A stretch of DNA of 64,000 nucleotides from Rhodospirillum centenum SW (GTDB lineage: Bacteria; Pseudomonadota; Alphaproteobacteria; Azospirillales; Azospirillaceae), in NCBI RefSeq assembly GCF_000016185.1, contig NC_011420.2:2562501-2626500 (forward strand), read 5' to 3'. Below the pieces are notes generated by a model, which saw only the letters and a list, made by a program, of their open reading frames with translations, was not told where the DNA came from and ran no database searches. Below are positions 33,797 through 40,735 of the stretch, piece by piece; positions within the stretch are counted from its first letter, which is position 1; the number at the start of each line of letters is the position of its first letter. The position numbers and the translations under genes are program-made.

Positions 33797-34225
33797 ATGC
33801 CCATTCAAGATCACCCTCCTGCCGGCACTGTTCTCCTCTGCGACTTCGACCAGGGGTTCAAGGAACCCGAAATGGTGAAGCGCCGGCCCGTGATCGTCGT
33901 CAGTCCGAAGATCAGCGTCCGTGCCGGCCTTTGCACTGTCGTGGCGCTGAGCATGGAAGACCCCCGCCCGAGGATGCCCTACCATTGCCAGATCAGGCTT
34001 GATCCGCCCCTGCCGGAGCCCTGGGGAGACCAGCTTCGCTGGGTAAAGGGAGATATGATCTATGCCGTTGGTTTCCACCGGCTGGATTTTCCAAGGATCG
34101 GGAAGGACGAGAGGGGACGACGCCTCTACAGGACCGCGCCAATCCCCGAGGACGACATGCGCAAGGTGAGAGGCTGCGTGCTCAGCGCCCTCGGGTTGGG
34201 TGGATTGACAAGGCACCTGCGCTAG
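33797..34225 (+). CDS. PemK/MazF-like protein without a neighbouring antitoxin
   Basis: The 142-residue product has a MazF/PemK-like start: PAGTVLLCDFDQGFKEPEMVKRR in two blocks followed by RPVIVVSPKI and TVVALSMEDP. It is longer than typical MazF. The surrounding 33.68-34.25 kb is clearly more A/T-rich than the rest, with codons rare elsewhere in the window, suggesting acquisition. No MazE-like or other antitoxin frame was found on either side. The ATG at 33797 begins the fold; the longer frame upstream has no supporting similarity. Activity unknown. Confidence 0.65.
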   Translation: MPIQDHPPAGTVLLCDFDQGFKEPEMVKRRPVIVVSPKISVRAGLCTVVALSMEDPRPRMPYHCQIRLDPPLPEPWGDQLRWVKGDMIYAVGFHRLDFPRIGKDERGRRLYRTAPIPEDDMRKVRGCVLSALGLGGLTRHLR

Positions 34226-34289
34226 CACAGATTCAGGTGGTCAGCGGCTCTGAGCCCACGAACCATCGGCTTCCAGGGGCCATCCGCAT

Positions 34290-34386
34290 CTAAGACCCCT
34301 CCAGGGGCGGCCGTGCCCGGGCGATTGCAAGTCCGGCACGGCGTCGATTTCCAGGCCCCACCCCCCCCGGTGGGGCCTTTGCTTTT
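34290..34386 (+). ncRNA. Candidate structured RNA with a terminal hairpin
   Basis: Three stems follow one another: CCCCT/AGGGG (34296-34307), GCCGTGCC (34310-34317) with GGCACGGC (34335-34342), and GGCCCCACC/GGTGGGGCC (34354-34377), the last followed by TTTGCTTTT. The middle loop contains GATTGCAAGTCC, which resembles a tRNA T-loop, but the rest of a tRNA is not there. The final hairpin is a good intrinsic terminator; the whole may be a small RNA or just the 3' end of the MazF-like transcript. Transcription is not shown. Confidence 0.35.
34354..34386 (+). terminator. Intrinsic terminator
   Basis: GGCCCCACC and GGTGGGGCC pair over nine bases around a loop of C residues, followed by TTTGCTTTT. 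It would stop the MazF-like transcript or the candidate small RNA before mmcB. Confidence 0.75.
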
Positions 34387-34492
34387 CTGCATCTCCGGGC
34401 CGGCTCCGCGTCGCCCTTCCCGCCTCTGCTGCCCGCCCGTGCCTGGCCCCCCCGCGCTTGGCAGGCGGGGCGGGTTCGTTCATGATCCGTAC

Positions 34493-34560
34493 CATGACGG
34501 ATCTCACATCATGACGGGCCTCGTATCATGACGGACCTCGCATCATGACGGGCGCGCTGC
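34493..34560 (+). repeat. 17-base tandem repeat carrying successive ATG codons
   Basis: CATGACGGATCTCACAT, CATGACGGGCCTCGTAT and CATGACGGACCTCGCAT are followed by a fourth, partial CATGACGGGCG. Each unit holds an ATG (34494, 34511, 34528, 34545). As 17 is not a multiple of three, the ATGs fall in three frames; the first is in frame with the fourth but meets a stop after six codons. mmcB starts at the fourth. Confidence 0.85.
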
Positions 34561-35006
34561 CCGCCCTGCCGCGTCCCCCGTCCGAGGCCGCCGCGGCGAT
34601 CACCCGCGGGGTGCGCCGGGCGCTGGCGGACCGTGGCATCGCCACGCTGGTGGAGTTCCCGCTGGCGAACGGCCGCCGTGCCGACGTGTTCGGGCTGGCC
34701 GAGGATGGCGGCGTGCTGATCGTGGAGGTCAAGAGCTGCGTCGCCGACTTCCGCGCCGACCACAAATGGCCGGACTACCGGGAGTTCTGCGACTGTTTCT
34801 ATTTCGCCGTCGCCGCCGACTTCCCGCAGGAGCTGATCCCCGACGGCTGCGGCCTGATGGTGGCGGACGCCTTCGGGGCGGAGGTGCTGCGCGAGGCGCC
34901 GGTGCTGAAGCTGGCCGCCGCCCGGCGCAAGGCCGTCACCCTGCGCGCGGCCCAGGCCGCCGCCGCCCGGCTGCACCGGCTGGAGGACCCCGGCCGGGTC
35001 CTGTAG
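34545..35006 (+). CDS. mmcB: MmcB-family DNA repair protein
   Basis: The 153-residue protein has the MmcB fold with a PD-(D/E)XK nuclease-like core: RRADVFGL, LIVEVKSCVADF with the E-x-K motif, and DYREFCDCFYFAV. In Caulobacter MmcB belongs to the SOS-independent response to DNA damage by mitomycin C. The length is normal. Its start lies in the last unit of a 17-base repeat and has only a weak ribosome site, so the exact N-terminus is uncertain. It converges on hldE. Confidence 0.87.
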   Translation: MTGALPALPRPPSEAAAAITRGVRRALADRGIATLVEFPLANGRRADVFGLAEDGGVLIVEVKSCVADFRADHKWPDYREFCDCFYFAVAADFPQELIPDGCGLMVADAFGAEVLREAPVLKLAAARRKAVTLRAAQAAAARLHRLEDPGRVL

Positions 35007-35037
35007 CGGGCGGAGGTCCCGGTCCGGGCCGCCGGCG

Positions 35038-36501
35038 TCAGCCGCGCATGCGGCCGACCATGCGGGTGGTGCTCTGCCCCTCCACCAGATCGGCGAGCAG
35101 GACGCGGCCGCCGTAGGACTGCACCAGCCCGGCGCCGACCACCGTCTCCACCGTGTAGTCGGCGCCCTTGACCAGCACGTCGGGCCGCAGCGTCTCGATC
35201 AGGCGCAGGGGTGTATCCTCCTCGAAGATCACCACCAGATCCACGTCCGCCAGCGAGGCCAGCACGGTGGCCCGCGCCGCCTCCCCCTGCACCGGCCGCG
35301 TCTCCCCCTTCAGCCGGCGGACGGAGGCGTCGCTGTTCAGCCCCACCACCAGCCGGTCGCAGGCGGCCCGCGCCTGCGCCAGCAGCGAGACATGGCCGGG
35401 GTGCAGCAGGTCGAAGCAGCCGTTGGTGAAGCCCACCGTCAGGCCCTTGCGGCGCCAGCGGGCGACCCGCTCCTGTGCGGCGTCGAGGCCGAGGCACTTG
35501 GCCTCCCCCGCCGCCCAGTCCTGCCGGTGCAGGGCGGCCCGCAGCTCGTCGGGGCGGACCACGGCGGTGCCGACCTTGCCGACGACGATGCCGGCGGCGA
35601 GGTTGGCGAGCCGGGCCGCGTCCGCCAGGTCCGCCCCCGTGGCCAGGGCCGCGGCCAGCGTCGCCACCACCGTGTCGCCGGCGCCGGAGACGTCGAACAC
35701 CTCCCGCGCCTCGGCCTTCAGGTGCGTCGCCTCCGGCCCCTGCGGACCGGCGCGGACGACGGACATGCCCTCCTCGCTGCGGGTGGCGACGACGGCGCCG
35801 ATCCCGGCCGCGGCGATCAGGCGGGCGGAGGCTATTTCCACCTCGGCATCCGTGCCGACCGGCAGGCCGCTGGCCAGGGCCAGTTCGCGGCGGTTCGGCG
35901 TCACGGCCGCCGCCCCGCGGTAGCGGGCGAAGTCGGTGCCCTTGGGATCGACCAGCACCGGCCGCCCGGCCGCCGCGGCCGCTTCCAGCAGGCGCTCCGT
36001 CACGGCCGCGGTCAGCACGCCCTTGCCGTAGTCGGACAGGACCAGGACGGCGGAACTGTCCAGCGCGGCCACGGCGCGGGCGACGAGCGCGTCCGCCAGC
36101 GCCGGGGAGAGCGGCGCCACCGTCTCGCTGTCGGCGCGCAGAAGCTGCTGGCCGCCGGCCAGGAAGCGGGTCTTGCGCGTGGTGCAGCGGCCGGCATCGG
36201 ACAGCAGCCCGTCGGCCCCGCCCAGCCGTTCCGCCGCCAGGGCGCGGACCTGGGCACCGGCCGCGTCCTCCCCCACGACGGAGAGCAGGCGCACCTGCGT
36301 CCCCAGGGCGGCGAGGTTGCAGGCCACGTTGCCGGCGCCGCCCGGCATGGCGGTCTCGCGCTCCACCCGCAGCACGGGGATCGGCGCCTCGGGGGAGATG
36401 CGCTCGACGCTGCCATGGGTGAACAGGTCCAGCATGACATCCCCCACCACCAGCACACGGGCGTCGGGCAGGGCGTCGATCAGGGCGGTCAGGTCGCTCA
36501 T
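35038..36501 (-). CDS. hldE: Bifunctional heptose 7-phosphate kinase / heptose 1-phosphate adenylyltransferase
   Basis: The 487-residue protein joins a ribokinase-type kinase (1-320; [24 protein letters not shown]) to a nucleotidyltransferase (340-487; [17 protein letters not shown] with HPGH). It makes ADP-D-glycero-beta-D-manno-heptose precursors for the inner core of LPS. Both active sites are complete. A family 2 glycosyltransferase lies upstream on the same strand, 54 bases away, which fits a shared role in LPS core synthesis. Confidence 0.96.
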   Translation of the reverse strand: MSDLTALIDALPDARVLVVGDVMLDLFTHGSVERISPEAPIPVLRVERETAMPGGAGNVACNLAALGTQVRLLSVVGEDAAGAQVRALAAERLGGADGLLSDAGRCTTRKTRFLAGGQQLLRADSETVAPLSPALADALVARAVAALDSSAVLVLSDYGKGVLTAAVTERLLEAAAAAGRPVLVDPKGTDFARYRGAAAVTPNRRELALASGLPVGTDAEVEIASARLIAAAGIGAVVATRSEEGMSVVRAGPQGPEATHLKAEAREVFDVSGAGDTVVATLAAALATGADLADAARLANLAAGIVVGKVGTAVVRPDELRAALHRQDWAAGEAKCLGLDAAQERVARWRRKGLTVGFTNGCFDLLHPGHVSLLAQARAACDRLVVGLNSDASVRRLKGETRPVQGEAARATVLASLADVDLVVIFEEDTPLRLIETLRPDVLVKGADYTVETVVGAGLVQSYGGRVLLADLVEGQSTTRMVGRMRG

Positions 36502-36555
36502 GGCCGCCTTTCTACCCGTGCGCGGGCGCCGGCGCCAGAGGACCGCGGCCCCGGA

Positions 36556-37563
36556 TCAGCGCCCGAGGGCGGGGGCTGGCTCCGGTGCCACCGCCTCTGC
36601 CGGGGCGGCGCCGCGGCGCAGCGTCTCGGCATAGGCGCGGGCGCGGGCGATATCGACATGCGCCACGAACAGGCGCGGCCGGCTGCGGTTGCCCAGCAGG
36701 GCCAGCAGCCGGTTCTTCAGCACCTGCCGGGCGAACAGCCGCCGCCGGGCGCGCGCCTCGCGCTCGGCCTGGGGCAGGGTGCGGCCGTCCATCTCCGCCA
36801 GCGCCTCGGAGACGCCCTGCCAGTGGGCGCGCTCCAGGAACCAGGCCTGGGTCAGCCGCTCGCGCCCGACCCAGTGGCGCACGCAGGCGGCCGGCTCATA
36901 GCGTGTCTCGAAGCCCAGCGCCTCGATCCGCCGGGTCATCTCCCGCTCCTCCGCCGAGAGCAGCAGGCCGCCCTTGCGGCCCAGATGCTCGGAGAAGCCG
37001 TCCAGCCGTTCCAGGTGTTCGCGCCGGAAGGCGATGTTGGCGCCGGCCACGAAGCAGGGCGGCCGCACCGTGAACGGCCGCTCGCCCCAGTCGATCACGG
37101 TCAGGCTGGGCAGGAGCTGCCTGGCCAGCCAGGCCGGCCGCGGCACCTCCCAGTCGCCCAGGATGCGGCCGCCGACGACGCCGGCACGCGGGTCCGCGAA
37201 CGCCCGGAGCAGCCGTTCCAGCCAGTCCGGCCCGGCCACGGCGTCGTCGTCCAGATAGGCGATGAGGGGGGCCTGCGCCTGCCGCCAGCCCGTGTTGCGG
37301 GCGCGGGAGAGGCCCAGCACCGGCTCGAACACGCTGCGCATGTTGGACGCGCCGGCGATGCCGCGGGCGATGACGTCGCGCGTGTCGTCGGTCGAGCCGT
37401 TGTCCACGACCACGACCTCGAACGCCGCGGGCGCCAGCGTCTGGGCGCGCAGGCTGTCCAGCGCGCGGGCCAGATGCCAGGCGCGGTTGTGGGTGCAGAC
37501 GATCGCGGCGATGCGCGGGCCGGGGCAAGCGGCAGCGGACTTGGATACGGTCTGGTTCTGCAT
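36556..37563 (-). CDS. Family 2 glycosyltransferase
   Basis: The 335-residue protein has a GT-A fold: AIVCTHNRAWHLARALDSL at the start, VVVDNGSTDDT, FEPVLGLSRARNTGW and the DXD-like YLDDDAVAGPDWL, followed by VAGANIAFRRE and a C-terminal helical tail. It has no membrane segment. It precedes hldE on the same strand, so it probably works in LPS or capsular glycan synthesis; donor and acceptor are unknown. The upstream region carries long inverted repeats. Confidence 0.86.
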   Translation of the reverse strand: MQNQTVSKSAAACPGPRIAAIVCTHNRAWHLARALDSLRAQTLAPAAFEVVVVDNGSTDDTRDVIARGIAGASNMRSVFEPVLGLSRARNTGWRQAQAPLIAYLDDDAVAGPDWLERLLRAFADPRAGVVGGRILGDWEVPRPAWLARQLLPSLTVIDWGERPFTVRPPCFVAGANIAFRREHLERLDGFSEHLGRKGGLLLSAEEREMTRRIEALGFETRYEPAACVRHWVGRERLTQAWFLERAHWQGVSEALAEMDGRTLPQAEREARARRRLFARQVLKNRLLALLGNRSRPRLFVAHVDIARARAYAETLRRGAAPAEAVAPEPAPALGR

Positions 37564-37623
37564 GGCGTCCCGATGAGGCGTCCCGAGGGACGGCTGGCGG
37601 CAAGGGAACCCGCGCGTCGCGGC

Positions 37624-37676
37624 CCGGGCGTCGGGAAGCGAACGGGCGGACGGGCACGCCGGTTCCCGACGCCCGG
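37624..37676. repeat. Perfect inverted repeat, 14-base arms
   Basis: CCGGGCGTCGGGAA (37624-37637) and TTCCCGACGCCCGG (37663-37676) are perfect reverse complements, with a 25-base loop. It lies about 60 bases upstream of the minus-strand glycosyltransferase start. Function unknown: leader hairpin or operator pair. Confidence 0.75.
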
Positions 37677-37681
37677 CCCAA

Positions 37682-37713
37682 GTGCCCCGGTCGCGTTACC
37701 CCGGCCGGGGCAC
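37682..37713. repeat. Perfect inverted repeat, 9-base arms
   Basis: GTGCCCCGG (37682-37690) and CCGGGGCAC (37705-37713) are reverse complements with a 14-base loop, 6 bases from the previous, larger repeat. There is no T-run after it on either strand, so it is not a simple terminator. Confidence 0.7.
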
Positions 37714-37762
37714 GTCGCTCCCGCCTCCCGCGGACGCACAGGGAAGCGAACCACAACCGCCG

Positions 37763-37792
37763 TAGGGGTGTTCCTGGGTAGGGGTGTTCCTG
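37763..37792. repeat. 16-base tandem duplication
   Basis: TAGGGGTGTTCCTG occurs at 37763-37776 and 37779-37792, a period of 16 bases, about 75 bases before the phosphodiesterase-like start. Confidence 0.75.
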
Positions 37793-37864
37793 TCCGGGCG
37801 GCAACGCTGCCCGGAGATCCATGTTCCGTCCCGACCGGGGGCGGGGAGCCAGAGGGAGGTGACC

Positions 37865-39508
37865 ATGACCTGTCCGGTAATCGCCATCGGGCTGGATTCC
37901 GCCGAGCACACGCTGGTGCAGCGCTGGATGCGCGAGGGCCGGCTGCCGACCCTGGCCCGGCTCTGGAACGAAGGACTGCACGCGGAACTGGACAATTTCG
38001 CCGTCTATTCCGCCGAGCTGCCCTGGACCACGTTCCTGACCGGCAGCGTGCCCGAGCGCACCGGCTACTGGACGCCGATCCTGTACGATGCCCTGACCTA
38101 TTCGGTGCGCCAGCGCGGCGGCTACGGCTTCGACCCGGTGCCGCCCTTCTACGCGCTGGGACCGGACTGGAAGGTCGCCGTCTTCGACGTGCCGCAGTCC
38201 GTCATCTCCGACCGGGTGTCCGGGGTGCAGGCGCTGGCCTGGGGCGCGCACTCGCCGCAGACCCCGCGCGCCTCCAGCCCGCCGGGCCTGATGGACGAGC
38301 TGATCGCCCGCCACGGCGACCACCCCGCCTTCCTGGACGACAATCTGGAGCCCTGGGAGACCGGGCGCGAGGGGCCGTTCCTGGAGAAGATGCTGACCGG
38401 CATCCGCCGCCGGGGCGAGATCTGCGCCGACCTGATGCGGCGCGACCGCTGGAACCTGTTCCTGACCGTGTTCGGGGAGCCGCATTCGGCCGGGCACGCG
38501 CTCTGGCACCGCTCCGACCCGGCGCATCCGCTGTACGAGCCGCCGGCCGACGGGGTGGACCCCGTGCTCCAGGTCCAGGAGGAGGTGGACCGCGCCTGCG
38601 CCCGCATCCTGGAGGCCGCCCCGGCGGATGCGCGGGTGCTGCTGTTCTCGGTCCATGGCATGGAGGGCAACTCCATGGACCTGCCCAGCATGTTCTTCCT
38701 GCCCGAACTGATGTACCGCTACAGCATGGGCCGGGCCGCCTTCGCTGATGGCACGCCGGGCGCCCCCCTGCCCGAGCCGCGCAGCCTGCTGCGCGACCGC
38801 CACTGGGCGGCCGAGGTCTATGCGCGCAAGGTGGACGTCAACCCGTTGCGCCGGCTGGCGCGGCGCCATGCCCGCTTCGACTACACCTGGGAGATCGAGA
38901 AGCGGCTGGGCTGGGGCGGCGGGCCGGCGCACCCGAATCACTATGACGATCTGCGCTTCATCCCGGCCATGTGGTACGCCAACTGCTGGCCGCAGATGCG
39001 GGCCTTCGCCCTGCCCAGCTTCGCCGACGGCTATGTCCGCATCAACCTGAAGGGGCGCGAGGCGAACGGCATCGTCGATCCGGCCGACTACGACCGGACC
39101 TGCGAGGACATCGCCCGCACCATCCGTGACCTGGTCAACCCCCGCAACGGCCGCCCCATCGCCCGCACCGTCCACCGCACCCGGGCGAACCCGCTGCCCG
39201 ACGACCCGACCCTGGCCGAGGCCGACCTGGTGGTGGAGTGGGACCCGGTGCCGGCGGACGTGGCCGACCATCCGGTGCATGGCCGGATCGGGCCGGTGCC
39301 CTACCGCCGCACCGGCAGCCACACCTCCGAAGGCTTCGCCGTGATCGCCGGTCCGGGCATCCCGCACGGCTCCCTGCCCAAGGGCCACGGCACGGACATG
39401 GCCCCCACCATCCTGCACCTGATGGGGGCGCCGGTCCCCAACTCCCTGGACGGGGTGTCGCTGCTGAACCGGCCGGAGCCGGAGCCGCTGCGCGGCGCGG
39501 CGGAATAG
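37865..39508 (+). CDS. Type I phosphodiesterase / alkaline-phosphatase-fold protein
   Basis: The 547-residue protein has the nucleotide pyrophosphatase/alkaline phosphatase fold: IAIGLDSAEHTLVQRWM with a metal Asp at the N-terminus, YSAELPWTTFLTGS with the nucleophile-type Thr, GEPHSAGHALWH, LLFSVHGMEGN and TSEGFAVIAGPGIPHGS with further metal ligands near 490. There is no signal peptide, so it is probably cytoplasmic. GAGGGAGG lies 3 bases before the ATG at 37865. Substrate unknown; near sugar genes, so it might act on a nucleotide-sugar or phospholipid. Confidence 0.8.
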   Translation: MTCPVIAIGLDSAEHTLVQRWMREGRLPTLARLWNEGLHAELDNFAVYSAELPWTTFLTGSVPERTGYWTPILYDALTYSVRQRGGYGFDPVPPFYALGPDWKVAVFDVPQSVISDRVSGVQALAWGAHSPQTPRASSPPGLMDELIARHGDHPAFLDDNLEPWETGREGPFLEKMLTGIRRRGEICADLMRRDRWNLFLTVFGEPHSAGHALWHRSDPAHPLYEPPADGVDPVLQVQEEVDRACARILEAAPADARVLLFSVHGMEGNSMDLPSMFFLPELMYRYSMGRAAFADGTPGAPLPEPRSLLRDRHWAAEVYARKVDVNPLRRLARRHARFDYTWEIEKRLGWGGGPAHPNHYDDLRFIPAMWYANCWPQMRAFALPSFADGYVRINLKGREANGIVDPADYDRTCEDIARTIRDLVNPRNGRPIARTVHRTRANPLPDDPTLAEADLVVEWDPVPADVADHPVHGRIGPVPYRRTGSHTSEGFAVIAGPGIPHGSLPKGHGTDMAPTILHLMGAPVPNSLDGVSLLNRPEPEPLRGAAE

Positions 39509-39604
39509 GGGCGGGCGCCGGGAGCAGGCGCCGGGGCGGAACTCCGGCACCCTGCCCCTGTTGCCGCTGCCGGACCCCGAGACACCCCCGGCAGGAGAAC
39601 GACC

Positions 39605-39889
39605 ATGGCCGACCGCCCCGGCGACGCGAAGCCCCCCGGCGCGAGGGCGAAGGCAACCCCCGACAGCCTGGAAAAGCCCGACAGCCTGGAAAAGCCCGAC
39701 AGCCTGGAAAAGCAGGTGCGCGACGGCCGCATCGACGGGAATCGGGCCGGCGGCCTGGACTACGGCGGCGGCGCCAGCAGCGGCCACACGCCCGAACCCG
39801 GCGCCGGCCTGGGCACGCCCGCCGACGCCGTTCCCGGCAGCACGGTTCCGGCCGGAGGTACCGACAAGGGCAAGCCCCGAGGGGACTGA
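39605..39889 (+). CDS. Low-complexity protein with three PDSLEK repeats
   Basis: The 94-residue product has three identical PDSLEK hexapeptides (residues 19-36), encoded by three copies of an 18-base unit (39659-39712), then a Gly/Pro-rich tail (GGGASSGHTPEPGAG) and a basic end DKGKPRGD. It is hydrophilic, with no signal peptide or membrane segment. GGCAGGAGAA precedes the ATG. It lies 96 bases after the phosphodiesterase-like gene. I do not recognise a family; disordered throughout is likely. Confidence 0.6.
   Translation: MADRPGDAKPPGARAKATPDSLEKPDSLEKPDSLEKQVRDGRIDGNRAGGLDYGGGASSGHTPEPGAGLGTPADAVPGSTVPAGGTDKGKPRGD
39659..39712 (+). repeat. Three identical 18-base tandem units (coding)
   Basis: CCCGACAGCCTGGAAAAG occurs three times without a single difference, encoding PDSLEK each time. 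Identity at every third codon position means the duplication is recent or is kept uniform. Confidence 0.9.
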
Positions 39890-40007
39890 GCCGGCGGGCC
39901 GCCACGGAACTGACCGCAGGGGGGCCGGCTGCTGGGGAGCCGCTTGCTCCCGGCGGCGTTGTGCGTTTCCCTGTGCCGACGCCGACGGCAGACCCCGGCG
40001 GCATGAC

Positions 40008-40044
40008 CCTGAAGGGGGGGCCTGAAGGGGGGCCTGAAGGGGGG
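40008..40044 (+). repeat. Three 12-13-base G-rich tandem units before the GST start
   Basis: CCTGAAGGGGGGG, CCTGAAGGGGGG and CCTGAAGGGGGG end six bases before the ATG at 40051 and supply purine-rich sequence in the ribosome-binding position. If translation starts at the earlier ATG (40003), they would code for GGPEGGPEGG. Confidence 0.8.
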
Positions 40045-40050
40045 ATAAGG

Positions 40051-40704
40051 ATGCCGACCCTGTACGGATGCCCGGGCTGCGGCTCGGCGGCGGTCGAAGC
40101 CGCCTTCACCCTGGCCGGCGAACCCTATGAGTACATCCTGACCGACCCTGGCGGCGACCCGGCCACGGTGGCGCGGCTGCATGCCGTGAACCCGATGGGA
40201 CAGGTGCCGGCCCTGCTGCTGGAGGACGGTACGGTGCTGACGGAAAGCGCGGCCATCCTGCTCTGGCTGGCGGACCGCCACCCCCGGCTGGCCCCGGCGC
40301 CGGGCGATCCGGCCCGGGCGCCGTTCCTGCGCTGGCTGCTGTTCCTGGCGGGGGCCGTCTACCCCATGTACACGGTGGGCGACTTCCCCGAACGCTGGGT
40401 CGGGGGTGAGGCGGCGCAGCGGGAGCTGCGCACCGCCACGGTGGCGCGCATCCTGTCCTGCTGGCGCACCCTGGAACAGGCGCTGGACCCCGCCCCCTTG
40501 CTGCCGGGTCCCCGGCTGTCGGGTCCCTGGCTTCTGGGTGCGGAGCCCACCCTGCTGGACATCTATGCCGCCACGCTCAGCCGCTGGCGGCCGGGGCGCG
40601 ACCGCATCCGGGTCGTGGCGCCCCGGGTGATCGCCGCCTGCGAGCGGGCCGAGGCCCTGCCCGCCCTGGCCCCCGTCTGGGCGCGCAACTTCCCCGAAGG
40701 CTGA
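40051..40704 (+). CDS. Glutathione S-transferase family protein
   Basis: The 217-residue protein has a thioredoxin-like N-terminal domain (MPTLYGCPGCGSAAVEAAF, NPMGQVPALLLEDGTV, TESAAILLWLADRHP) and an all-helical C-terminal domain (from 90) with LLDIYAATLSRW. The Gly-site ES pair (TESAAI) is kept; a Cys at the start of the first helix (GCPGCGS) could be catalytic, as in beta/omega types. The ATG at 40051 was preferred because an earlier one at 40003 adds only G-rich repeat sequence. Substrate unknown. Confidence 0.83.
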   Translation: MPTLYGCPGCGSAAVEAAFTLAGEPYEYILTDPGGDPATVARLHAVNPMGQVPALLLEDGTVLTESAAILLWLADRHPRLAPAPGDPARAPFLRWLLFLAGAVYPMYTVGDFPERWVGGEAAQRELRTATVARILSCWRTLEQALDPAPLLPGPRLSGPWLLGAEPTLLDIYAATLSRWRPGRDRIRVVAPRVIAACERAEALPALAPVWARNFPEG

Positions 40705-40735
40705 TCCCGACGCCGCTCCCCGGTCACACTCGGCC

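Larger units (their letters stand above)
34226..34544. other. Gap between the MazF-like gene and mmcB
   Basis: This 319-base stretch contains a group of hairpins followed by a T-run terminator (34290-34386) and four copies of a 17-base unit (34493-34560). The part from 34390 to 34490 shows nothing recognised. Confidence 0.65.
37564..37864. other. Divergent intergenic region with two large inverted repeats
   Basis: This 301-base stretch lies between the divergent glycosyltransferase and phosphodiesterase-like genes. It contains a 14-base-arm hairpin (37624-37676), a 9-base-arm hairpin (37682-37713) and a 16-base tandem duplication (37763-37792). No gene is supported. Confidence 0.65.

Noticed and set aside
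34230-34345. A tRNA gene or tRNA fragment suggested by GATTGCAAGTCC
   Set aside because: Only a T-loop-like sequence is present; no acceptor stem, D arm or anticodon arm could be folded.
36896-39787. A 963-codon minus-strand open frame across the phosphodiesterase-like gene
   Set aside because: It is opposite a gene with clear motifs and ribosome site; its composition is that of a shadow frame.
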